Assembly: GCA_934646115.1 (NCBI GenBank)
Contig: CAKUEM010000031.1
Location: forward strand, 1-20,613
Source: an uncultured Oscillospiraceae bacterium
Lineage (GTDB): Bacteria; Bacillota; Clostridia; Oscillospirales; JAAYXM01
Length of the DNA: 20,613 nucleotides
Direction of reading: 5' to 3'
Shown: positions 8,364 through 13,934 of the stretch, piece after piece
How the letters are laid out: each line of letters begins with the position of its first letter
Position numbering within the stretch: the stretch's first letter is position 1
The notes under the pieces: generated by a model
What the model was told of the DNA's origin: nothing
The model's database searches: none
What the model saw: only the letters and a program-made list of their open reading frames with translations
Program-made: the position numbers and the translations under genes

Positions 8364-8741
8364 ATGTATGTTTTGGTAGGACTGATAATCGGTGCGATCG
8401 TCGCGGTGCTGCTTCCGGTAACGATCCCGGCGGCATATTCGCCCTATGTTGCCATCGCGCTGCTCGGCGCGCTGGATTCCGCGTTCGGCGGGATCACCGC
8501 GATGATACGCGGGCGCTTTAAGCTCAATATCTTTCTTTCCGGTTTTTTCGGGAATGCGCTCCTTGCCGGAATCATTACATTTGTTGGGAAACAGCTCGAT
8601 CTAGACCTTTTTTTGGCAGCCGTGGTGGTATTTGGCACAAGAATCTTTCAAAATTTTGCAGATATCCGCAGATACCTATTGACCTATAAACGGAAAACGG
8701 ATAAAATAAAAGATAAAGAGAAAAATGGCGACCGAAATTAA
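8364..8741 (+). CDS. sbp: Small basic protein (Sbp, DUF1290 family)
   Basis: This 125-residue, three- to four-segment membrane protein has a strongly basic C-terminus (KRKTDKIKDKEK). The conserved core YVAIALLGALDSAFGG, FFGNALLAG and GTRIFQNFADIRR identifies the DUF1290 small basic protein found next to ftsZ in Firmicutes and Actinobacteria. Its exact function is unknown, and gene position ties it to division or cell-wall growth. The ATG at 8364 lies 4 bases after the DUF881 gene stop, with GGAGGGGA upstream, so the two are translationally coupled. A promoter for ftsZ lies inside its 3' end. In B. subtilis ftsA follows, but here ftsZ follows directly. Confidence 0.92.
   Translation: MYVLVGLIIGAIVAVLLPVTIPAAYSPYVAIALLGALDSAFGGITAMIRGRFKLNIFLSGFFGNALLAGIITFVGKQLDLDLFLAAVVVFGTRIFQNFADIRRYLLTYKRKTDKIKDKEKNGDRN
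8679..8707 (+). promoter_or_regulatory. Predicted sigma-A promoter inside sbp, driving ftsZ
   Basis: TTGACC at 8679-8684 and TAAAAT at 8702-8707 are separated by 17 bases, close to the vegetative consensus. Transcription would start near 8714 and give a leader of about 60 bases for ftsZ. It lies in the coding end of sbp, so ftsZ could be made independently of the long dcw transcript, as is common in other bacteria. Confidence 0.6.
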
Positions 8742-8773
8742 ACGGAAGTTTATAATATAGGAGGATGCATGTC

Positions 8774-9844
8774 ATGGCATTTGAACTCGATGCGGAGCGG
8801 GATATTGTTGTTGCGATCAAGGTGATCGGCGCGGGCGGCGGCGGCAGTAATGCGGTCAACCGCATGATTACGTCGAATGTGCGCGGTGTGGAATTCATCG
8901 CGGCGAATACGGACAAGCAGGCGCTTCGCGACTCGAACGCTACATATAAAATCCAGCTGGGCGAGAAATTGACCAAGGGGCTTGGCGCAGGCTCAAATCC
9001 TGAGATCGGGCGCAAAGCGGCGGAGGAAAGCCGCGAGCAGATCAAAAAAGTTCTTGAAAACACCGATATGGTGTTTATTACCGCCGGCATGGGCGGCGGC
9101 ACGGGTACGGGCGCCGCGCCAATTGTTGCGGATATTGCGCGCGAGCTGGGCGTGCTGGCGATCGGTGTTGTAACAAAGCCGTTTGCATTTGAAGGGCGCG
9201 TGCGTGCGCAGCAGGCGGAGGAAGGCATCGCTGCGCTGCATGATAAGGTCGATTCTCTTGTTGTGATCCCAAATGAGCGTCTGCGCTGCGTTTCTGAGCA
9301 AAAGCTCACGTTCGTCAATGCGTTTGAGATTGCAGACGACGTGCTCAAGCAGGCGATTCAGAGTATTTCTGAGCTGATCAATATCCGCGGGTTTATCAAC
9401 CTTGATTTCGCGGATGTCACAATGATTATGCGCGGCGCAGGCTATGCGCATATGGGCGTCGGGCGCGCGTCCGGTAAGGACAAGGCGAGCGAGGCGGCGC
9501 GCATGGCGATTCAGAGCCCGCTGCTTGAAACCTCGATCAACGGTGCGCACGGCGTAATTATCAATATCATCGGCTCGATGGATATCGGGCTGGAAGAAAT
9601 TGAAACCGCGGCAGAGATGGTGCGTGGCGCGGCGCATCCGGATGCGAACATTATCTTCGGTGCGGCGCTGGATGAGAGCATGGATGACGAGATCCGCGTG
9701 ACCGTTATTGCAACCGGGTTTGACGCGGGCAAGCCGGAGAGCGGCGCAGATGCCGATCCGGATGCCAAGGTGGAAGATACGGAAGAAAATAATGAAAACG
9801 ATCCGTATGTGGATATCATGAAGATTTTTAATAAAAACCGCTAA
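8774..9844 (+). CDS. ftsZ: Cell division protein FtsZ
   Basis: FtsZ is the tubulin-like GTPase that forms the Z-ring and recruits the division machinery. The product has 356 residues. The GTP-binding domain shows GAGGGGSNAVNRMI (19-32) and the tubulin signature GGGTGTG (107-113). The T7 loop NLDFAD (209-214) supplies the catalytic Asp residues that act on the neighbouring subunit. After the core (to about 318) comes a short acidic linker (about 320-342) and a C-terminal peptide DPYVDIMKIFNKNR, which departs from the usual DIPTFLRNR type. The ATG at 8774 sits 9 bases after AGGAGG. The ATG at 8765 abuts that site and is too close. No ftsA lies upstream. Expression may come from the dcw transcript and from the promoter in sbp. 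Confidence 0.98.
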   Translation: MAFELDAERDIVVAIKVIGAGGGGSNAVNRMITSNVRGVEFIAANTDKQALRDSNATYKIQLGEKLTKGLGAGSNPEIGRKAAEESREQIKKVLENTDMVFITAGMGGGTGTGAAPIVADIARELGVLAIGVVTKPFAFEGRVRAQQAEEGIAALHDKVDSLVVIPNERLRCVSEQKLTFVNAFEIADDVLKQAIQSISELINIRGFINLDFADVTMIMRGAGYAHMGVGRASGKDKASEAARMAIQSPLLETSINGAHGVIINIIGSMDIGLEEIETAAEMVRGAAHPDANIIFGAALDESMDDEIRVTVIATGFDAGKPESGADADPDAKVEDTEENNENDPYVDIMKIFNKNR

Positions 9845-9853
9845 ACGGCATAT

Positions 9854-9889
9854 AAAAAACTGGCGCTTGCATGCAGGCGCCAGTTTTTT
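9854..9889. terminator. Bidirectional Rho-independent terminator after ftsZ
   Basis: The arms 9854-9866 and 9877-9889 pair perfectly over 13 bp including the flanking A6/T6 tracts, with a 10-base loop. The T-run exists on both strands, so it can end the dcw transcript from the left and the amidase transcript from the right. Confidence 0.92.
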
Positions 9890-9895
9890 GCTGCG

Positions 9896-10630
9896 TTAAG
9901 ACACGGAGATATATTCCGAAGCGGCGTATCCGGTCGTGCCGTCATACTGCACGGTATACCAGCCGGAGTCCTGACCCAGAACCGTGAGCTGCGTGCCGCG
10001 CGGCACAGTGCGCAGAACAGGGGAATCCACCCCGGGGCGCGCGCGGATGCGCAGTGCGTTTGCAGTGACCGTTCCGGTGCGCTCCGGCTCCGGCGTGACG
10101 AAGGGAACATCAAAATAATCCGCAAGCGAGAGCGAAAGATTGCGCGCGATATCGCGCAGATTGTTTTTGATCCACGCCGCGTCCTGCGGGTTGTCGTGAT
10201 ATGCGATCTCAAACAGCACCGCAGGCGCTTTCGTGCGCGTCACCTCGCCCAGCGTAGTCGTGCCGCGCGTGATAACAAGCGCCGGGTTTGGATAGATCAT
10301 CTTAAAATTGTTGGCGATGATCTCCGCCGCGCGCTGCCCGCTCGTGCTGGACGGGTAATAAAACGCGATCGAGCCGCGCACCTGCCCTGCCATGCTGGGT
10401 GCGGCGGCGTTGGAATGAATGGCAAGGTGCAAGTCCCAGTTGCCCTCGTTGGATTGCCGGATGGAAGACGCGGCGGTCATGTCCGGTGTGTTGCGCCCGT
10501 AGGTAATGCCGCTTGCGCGCAGATAGGGCAGCATGTAATCGACGATCAGGTTTGCATATTCCTCCTCTGTTCCGCCGTTCACATATTGATTGAATTCCTG
10601 CGTAGATGGGCTGAGATAAACACTTGGCAT
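9896..10630 (-). CDS. N-acetylmuramoyl-L-alanine amidase (Amidase_3) with C-terminal SH3 domain
   Basis: This 244-residue protein combines an Amidase_3-like domain (about 1-175) and a bacterial SH3 domain (about 186-244: VTANALRIRARPG, GTQLTVLGQDSGWYTVQY). Such enzymes cut the bond between MurNAc and the stem peptide using zinc. The TEEEYANLI motif (Glu 22-24), HLAIHSNA (His72) and AVLFEIAYHDN (Glu141) match the second and third zinc ligands and the catalytic Glu of the family. The usual first motif DPGHGG is replaced by SPSTQEFN. I recall related clostridial proteins with the same start, so this looks like a subfamily trait. No signal peptide is visible, so the route out of the cell, or a role after lysis or inside spores, is open. 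The ATG at 10630 has GGGGAG 8 bases upstream. The gene is monocistronic. Confidence 0.85.
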   Translation of the reverse strand: MPSVYLSPSTQEFNQYVNGGTEEEYANLIVDYMLPYLRASGITYGRNTPDMTAASSIRQSNEGNWDLHLAIHSNAAAPSMAGQVRGSIAFYYPSSTSGQRAAEIIANNFKMIYPNPALVITRGTTTLGEVTRTKAPAVLFEIAYHDNPQDAAWIKNNLRDIARNLSLSLADYFDVPFVTPEPERTGTVTANALRIRARPGVDSPVLRTVPRGTQLTVLGQDSGWYTVQYDGTTGYAASEYISVS

Positions 10631-10732
10631 AAAAAACACTCCCCGGTTGTGAAATTCATTCTATATATATTCAACACCGCCGCGCACTATTTGCCGCGGC
10701 AGAATCTCTTTTAAAAAATCCTTCGACAAGGC

Positions 10733-10762
10733 TTGACAAAGGCGGTGAGTTTTGTATATAAT
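10733..10762 (+). promoter_or_regulatory. Predicted sigma-A promoter for tRNA-Asp
   Basis: A full TTGACA (10733-10738) and a full TATAAT (10757-10762) are separated by 18 bases. The start would be near 10769, about 13 bases before the tRNA. An overlapping TATATA gives 16-base spacing. Confidence 0.85.
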
Positions 10763-10781
10763 AATTAGGCGCTTTGTAATT

Positions 10782-10858
10782 GGCCCGGTAGTTCAGTTGG
10801 TTAGAACGCTAGCCTGTCACGCTAGAGGTCGTGGGTTCGAGCCCCATCCGGGTCGCCA
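10782..10858 (+). tRNA. tRNA-Asp (anticodon GTC), CCA encoded
   Basis: A complete cloverleaf can be drawn: acceptor GGCCCGG pairs with CCGGGTC (one G-U), the D stem is GTTC/GAAC, the anticodon stem CTAGC/GCTAG encloses the loop CTGTCAC with GTC at positions 34-36, and the T arm is GTGGG-TTCGAGC-CCCAT. The discriminator base is G and CCA is encoded (10856-10858). GTC decodes Asp codons GAC and GAT. It is a single tRNA gene with its own promoter and terminator, lying between two minus-strand genes. Confidence 0.98.
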
Positions 10859-10859
10859 A

Positions 10860-10905
10860 AAAAGGCAAACCCGTCATCCCAATAGGGATGGCAGGTTTGC
10901 CTTTT
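10860..10905. terminator. Bidirectional terminator between tRNA-Asp and ruvX
   Basis: The arms beginning AAAAGGCAAACC (10860) and ending GGTTTGCCTTTT (10905) pair over about 21 bp with one mismatch (C-A), around an AATA loop at 10881-10884. A/T tracts flank both sides, so it can serve the tRNA on the plus strand and ruvX on the minus strand. Confidence 0.88.
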
Positions 10906-10936
10906 GCATATGATCCGGGGTTTTACTGCTTGGGCG

Positions 10937-11362
10937 CTATTTGCCCTGCGTTTGCTTGAAATCCAAGTAGCCCTGCAAAATCAGGGTCGCAGCCACGGCG
11001 TCTACCGTGTTCTTGCGTTTTTTTCCACGTGTGCCCGTTTGCGATAAAATTTGATGCGCCGCGACCGTGGTCTGCCGCTCGTCCCAAAGCGTGACAGGAA
11101 GCCCGGTGCGTGCGCGCAAGCGCTCTGCCAGCGCGGCGCTTTTTTCCGCGCGCGGGCCAATCGATGCATTCATATTTTTAGGATAGCCCAATACAATCTC
11201 GCAAACCTGCCGCTCCTCCGCCGCAGCAGCGATCGCTTCCACCGCGCGCTCCATGTCGCGTTCATGCAGTGTGAATGCTTCGCCGGCGAGAAATCCGGTC
11301 ACATCGGAAAAAGCAAGCCCAATGCGCGCATCGCCATAGTCGATCCCCATAATTCGTCCCAT
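10937..11362 (-). CDS. ruvX: Putative pre-16S rRNA nuclease / Holliday junction resolvase-like protein RuvX (YqgF)
   Basis: The product has 141 residues, normal for the YqgF family of RNase H-fold nucleases. In E. coli the protein is needed for maturation of the 16S rRNA 5' end, and a Holliday junction role has also been proposed. The acidic active-site residues are visible in MGIDYGDARIGLA (Asp8), EIVLGYPKNMN (Glu near 56) and the C-terminal NTVDAVAATLILQGYL. DERQTT is also conserved. The ATG at 11362 has AGGAG about 10 bases upstream. In many Firmicutes ruvX follows alaS and ireB, but here it stands alone with its own promoter and shares a divergent control region with rpmG. Confidence 0.93.
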   Translation of the reverse strand: MGRIMGIDYGDARIGLAFSDVTGFLAGEAFTLHERDMERAVEAIAAAAEERQVCEIVLGYPKNMNASIGPRAEKSAALAERLRARTGLPVTLWDERQTTVAAHQILSQTGTRGKKRKNTVDAVAATLILQGYLDFKQTQGK

Positions 11363-11394
11363 TTCTGAAAAGCTCCTTTGTTTTTACTGATTTT

Positions 11395-11423
11395 ATTGTA
11401 GCATATTCCGCGCGCAGATGCAA
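11395..11423 (-). promoter_or_regulatory. Predicted sigma-A promoter for ruvX (extended -10)
   Basis: Read on the minus strand, TTGCAT (11423-11418), 17 bases, then TACAAT (11400-11395) preceded by TGC as an extended -10. The start would be near 11388, giving a leader of about 26 bases. Confidence 0.6.
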
Positions 11424-11448
11424 AAAAAGCGAAAATGCAAAAAAATGC

Positions 11449-11477
11449 TTGACCGAACGCGCAGACTGTGGTATATT
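11449..11477 (+). promoter_or_regulatory. Predicted promoter of the rpmG-secE-nusG operon (extended -10)
   Basis: TTGACC (11449-11454) and TATATT (11472-11477) are separated by 17 bases, with TGG immediately before the -10 hexamer as an extended -10. Seven-A tracts at 11422-11428 and 11439-11445 lie just upstream and resemble an UP element. The start would be near 11484, leaving a leader of about 120 bases before rpmG. Confidence 0.7.
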
Positions 11478-11490
11478 TAATAATACCTGT

Positions 11491-11569
11491 ATGGGGTCTT
11501 TTTTTTGTGCGCGTTTTTTCGCGCCGTCCCCATGTGCGGAAAAAAGAGTTCCGCGTGGCCGCACGGCCA
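11491..11569 (+). promoter_or_regulatory. Structured 5' leader of rpmG with three consecutive hairpins
   Basis: Three inverted repeats follow each other: ATGGGG/CCCCAT (11491-11496 with 11528-11533) enclosing GCGCG/CGCGC (11509-11513 with 11520-11524) around T6; GCGGAA/TTCCGC (11536-11541 with 11549-11554); and TGGCC/GGCCA (11556-11560 with 11565-11569). None is followed by a T-run, so attenuation by termination is not evident. A role in stability or binding of a regulator is only a guess. Confidence 0.4.
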
Positions 11570-11606
11570 TTAGGGAGGCAATATAATCTTAGGAGGTGCC
11601 GTTTCA

Positions 11607-11756
11607 ATGAGAGTGAAAATCACTTTGGTTTGCCAGGAGTGCAAGCAGCGCAATTATGACACGATGAAAAACAAGAAAAATGATCCTGAGCGTCTTGAGA
11701 TGAACAAGTATTGTCGTTTCTGCCGCAAGCATACCCTGCATAAGGAAACGAAGTAA
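11607..11756 (+). CDS. rpmG: 50S ribosomal protein L33
   Basis: This is a 49-residue protein (MRVKITLVCQECKQRNYDT, then ERLEMNKYCRFCRKHTLHKETK) with two CxxC pairs, CQEC and CRFC, that form a zinc ribbon. It is thus the zinc-containing L33 form, and no cysteine-free paralogue is in the window. It belongs to the 50S subunit near the E site. A strong AGGAGGTG ribosome binding site lies 8 bases before the ATG at 11607. The gene lies 30 bases before secE, the classical Firmicutes order rpmG-secE-nusG, and is probably transcribed from the promoter at 11449. Confidence 0.97.
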   Translation: MRVKITLVCQECKQRNYDTMKNKKNDPERLEMNKYCRFCRKHTLHKETK

Positions 11757-11786
11757 TCTTAAAGAAAAGAAAGGGTGTGCTTCACC

Positions 11787-12008
11787 ATGTCGGATAACAA
11801 GACTGAGAAAAAGAAGGGCTCCGGCGCTTCTAAGTGGTTCCGCGAGATGAAGAGTGAGCTGAAAAAAGTTGTTTGGCCTACTTGGAATCAGGTTGTCAAG
11901 AATACCGGAATTGTTATTGCGATGATCATTATTGTGGGCGCTTTTATCGCGCTTGCCGACTTTGGGCTGAAGGCGGGCGTTCGCGCGCTCTTAATGCTGA
12001 ACGCATAG
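11787..12008 (+). CDS. secE: Preprotein translocase subunit SecE
   Basis: This 73-residue protein has a charged cytoplasmic part (1-40) with the conserved SecE stretch WFREMKSELKKVVWPTWNQV and a single membrane segment (about 44-64). It clamps SecY in the protein export channel. Single-span SecE is the usual form in Firmicutes. The ATG at 11787 is preceded by AAAGGGTG. An in-frame GTG at 11775 would add four residues and has a poorer fit. It is followed after 18 bases by nusG, and the pair is conserved across bacteria. Confidence 0.96.
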   Translation: MSDNKTEKKKGSGASKWFREMKSELKKVVWPTWNQVVKNTGIVIAMIIIVGAFIALADFGLKAGVRALLMLNA

Positions 12009-12026
12009 GGTAGGAGTGTTTTTGCC

Positions 12027-12554
12027 ATGTCTGAAAGCGCAAAGTGGTATGTGATCCACACATATTCCGGCTATGAAAACAAAGTAGCTGCAACAATCGA
12101 AAAGACTGTGGAAAACCGGAAGCTGCATGATTTGATCCATGCGACCTATATCCCGATGGAAACCGTTGTGGAAATCAAGGATAGCGGGCGGCATGAGGTT
12201 GAGCGCATGATCTTCCCAAGCTATGTGCTTGTGAAAATGGTCATGACGGACGAAAGCTGGCATGTCGTGCGCAATACGCGCGGCGTGACCGGGTTTGTCG
12301 GCCCGGCGAGCAAGCCCGTCCCGCTGACGGACGAGGAGGTCGCGGCGCTCGGCGTGGAAAAACATGAGGTCTCTGTGAATTACGCGGTCGGCGACAATGT
12401 GAAAATTACAGATGGCGCGCTGGAAGACTTTATCGGCGTGGTCGATGAGATCGATCTGGAGCGTAATAAGATCCGGGTGATCGTGTCCATGTTCGGGCGC
12501 GAAACGCCGGTCGAGCTTGAGCCTGAGCAGGTGGAACCGGTCAGCGAAGGCTAA
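12027..12554 (+). CDS. nusG: Transcription termination/antitermination factor NusG
   Basis: The 175-residue product has the NGN domain (about 1-110: KWYVIHTYSGYENKVA, FPSYVLVKM, RNTRGVTGFVG) that binds RNA polymerase, and a C-terminal KOW domain (about 122-172: GDNVKITDGALEDFIGVVDEI, SMFGRETPVELE) that contacts Rho or ribosomal protein S10. It links transcription with translation and affects pausing and termination. The ATG at 12027 follows TAGGAGTG. A 134-base gap to rplK carries the predicted L1-binding leader. No insert domain is present, as is usual for Firmicutes. Confidence 0.97.
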   Translation: MSESAKWYVIHTYSGYENKVAATIEKTVENRKLHDLIHATYIPMETVVEIKDSGRHEVERMIFPSYVLVKMVMTDESWHVVRNTRGVTGFVGPASKPVPLTDEEVAALGVEKHEVSVNYAVGDNVKITDGALEDFIGVVDEIDLERNKIRVIVSMFGRETPVELEPEQVEPVSEG

Positions 12555-12608
12555 ATTTCGTATGTCTGCGCGCTTTGCGCGCTGCATAAATTGCGCAAAG
12601 TCTGCCGC

Positions 12609-12679
12609 ATGGCGGGTTCGCGCGCGTGGGAGGGTGCCATCCGGCATTCCGCCATTTACCACATTTTTCATAAGGAGGT
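12609..12679 (+). promoter_or_regulatory. rplK leader with L1-binding-site mimic of 23S rRNA
   Basis: GTGGGAGGG (12626-12634) and TTTACCACA (12655-12663) can form an outer GTGG/CCAC stem. Inside it GGGTGCC (12632-12638) pairs with GGCATTC (12643-12649) around ATCC, with G-U pairs. This GTGGGAG...ACCAC layout is that of the L1-stalk region of 23S rRNA. L1 is known to repress its own rplK-rplA mRNA by binding such mimics. An outer 7-bp repeat ATGGCGG/CCGCCAT (12609-12615 with 12649-12655) surrounds it. The rplK site AAGGAGGTG follows at 12672. Confidence 0.7.
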
Positions 12680-12688
12680 GCTACTACA

Positions 12689-13114
12689 ATGGCTCAAAAA
12701 GTTATTGGATATGTAAAACTGCAAATTGCAGCCGGAAAAGCGACTCCGGCTCCGCCGGTAGGTCCGGCGCTCGGTCAGCACGGTATCAATATCGTGCAGT
12801 TCACCAAGGAATTTAACGAGCGCACGAAAAACGATATCGGTCTGATCATCCCGGTTATCATCACGGTGTATGCTGATCGTTCGTTTACCTTCATTACCAA
12901 AACTCCGCCTGCTGCCGTTCTGATCAAGAAGGCGTGCAAAATTGAGAGTGGATCTGCTGTGCCGAACAAGACCAAGGTCGCAACGATCTCGAAGGAAGAC
13001 TTAAAGAAGATCGCTGAGAGCAAAATGGTCGACTTAAACGCGGCTTCCATCGAAGCGGCAATGAGCATGATCGCGGGTACTGCCCGCAGCATGGGTATCA
13101 CAGTAGAAGAGTAA
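12689..13114 (+). CDS. rplK: 50S ribosomal protein L11
   Basis: This 141-residue protein of normal length carries the N-terminal domain with APPVGPALGQHGINI, the proline-rich region that contacts factors and thiopeptides, and the C-terminal domain that binds the 23S GTPase centre (SKEDLKKIAESKMVDLNAAS, TARSMGITVEE). It is needed for factor-dependent GTP hydrolysis and for RelA activation in other bacteria. The ATG at 12689 follows AAGGAGGTG. It lies upstream of rplA, with an 84-base gap that contains a second L1-type RNA motif. Codon choice is more restricted than in the dcw genes, as expected for a highly expressed gene. Confidence 0.98.
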   Translation: MAQKVIGYVKLQIAAGKATPAPPVGPALGQHGINIVQFTKEFNERTKNDIGLIIPVIITVYADRSFTFITKTPPAAVLIKKACKIESGSAVPNKTKVATISKEDLKKIAESKMVDLNAASIEAAMSMIAGTARSMGITVEE

Positions 13115-13121
13115 TGATTGC

Positions 13122-13182
13122 CTGTAGGCGGAGATGCTCCGCCTGACAGTGGGAGGATATGAAGAATATCCGAAAAACCACA
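13122..13182 (+). promoter_or_regulatory. Second L1-type RNA motif between rplK and rplA
   Basis: GTGGGAGGATAT (13149-13160), loop GAAGA, ATATCC (13166-13171), then GAAAAACCACA (13172-13182): an outer GTGG/CCAC stem and an inner 6-bp GGATAT/ATATCC stem. The layout matches the motif before rplK and the 23S rRNA L1 site. Directly upstream is a hairpin AGGCGGAG-ATG-CTCCGCCT (13126-13144). The rplA ribosome binding site AAGGAGG follows the motif within a few bases, so L1 binding could block rplA translation directly. Confidence 0.68.
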
Positions 13183-13198
13183 AAAAGGAGGATAAACA

Positions 13199-13894
13199 GT
13201 GCGTAGAGGTAAGAAATACGTCGAGAGCGCAAAGCTCATCGATCGTGTAAAGCAATACGACACCGAGGAAGCGCTCGATCTCGTTGTGAAGTCCGGTAAG
13301 GCAAAATTTGACGAGACGGTTGAGCTTCATATTAAATTAGGCGTTGACTCCCGCCATGCGGATCAGCAGGTTCGCGGCGCGGTCGTCCTGCCGCATGGTA
13401 CCGGTAAAAAAGTTCGCGTTTGCGTATTCGCGAAGAACGATAAGGCGAAAGAGGCGGAAGAGGCCGGCGCTGATATCGTTGGCGCGGAGGACCTGGTTGC
13501 GAAGATCCAGGGCGAGAACTTCTTTGATTTCGACGTTGTGGTTGCAACGCCGGATATGATGGGTCTGGTTGGTCGTCTTGGTAAGGTATTAGGTCCGAAG
13601 GGTCTCATGCCGAACCCGAAGGCGGGCACGGTCACGATGGATGTTGCGAAAGCAATCGCTGATTTGAAGGCCGGTAAAATCGAGTATCGTCTCGATAAGA
13701 CCAATATCATCCACTGCCCGATCGGCAAGGTTTCCTTCGGCGTTGAGAAGCTCAGCGAGAACTTCAACACGCTGATGGGCGCGGTCATTAAGGCGAAGCC
13801 GGCCGCTGCCAAGGGTCAGTATATCCGCTCCTGCGTCGTGGCTTCCACGATGGGTCCGGGCGTAAAAGTCAATGCCGCAAAGCTGATGGGCTAA
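13199..13894 (+). CDS. rplA: 50S ribosomal protein L1
   Basis: This 231-residue protein of normal length forms the mobile L1 stalk, helps release the E-site tRNA, and acts as a translational repressor of its own operon in other bacteria. Motifs are ALDLVVKSGKAKFDETVELHIKLG, VVLPHGTGKKVRVCVFA, VGRLGKVLGPKGLMPNPKAGTV and GKVSFGVEKLSENF. The start is GTG at 13199 with AAGGAGG upstream, and no ATG fits the family N-terminus. It is followed by a separate promoter and leader for rplJ with no clear terminator in between, so some read-through into rplJL is likely. Confidence 0.98.
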   Translation: MRRGKKYVESAKLIDRVKQYDTEEALDLVVKSGKAKFDETVELHIKLGVDSRHADQQVRGAVVLPHGTGKKVRVCVFAKNDKAKEAEEAGADIVGAEDLVAKIQGENFFDFDVVVATPDMMGLVGRLGKVLGPKGLMPNPKAGTVTMDVAKAIADLKAGKIEYRLDKTNIIHCPIGKVSFGVEKLSENFNTLMGAVIKAKPAAAKGQYIRSCVVASTMGPGVKVNAAKLMG

Positions 13895-13899
13895 AGGGC

Positions 13900-13928
13900 T
13901 TGACATCGCGTTTCTTTTCTGATATAAT
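13900..13928 (+). promoter_or_regulatory. Consensus sigma-A promoter for rplJ-rplL
   Basis: TTGACA (13900-13905) and TATAAT (13923-13928) are both perfect consensus with a 17-base spacer. It begins 6 bases after the rplA stop. Transcription would start near 13935, just before the L10 leader. Confidence 0.9.
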
Positions 13929-13934
13929 AATCGA

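Noticed and set aside
8751..8756. TATAAT just before ftsZ as its main promoter
   Set aside because: No acceptable -35 lies 16-18 bases upstream, and the start would fall in the ribosome binding site. The site at 8679-8707 is better.
9896..10858. Amidase next to a tRNA gene as a prophage remnant with an attachment site
   Set aside because: No integrase, holin or other phage gene is near, and I found no second copy of the tRNA 3' end in the window. The amidase resembles chromosomal clostridial proteins.
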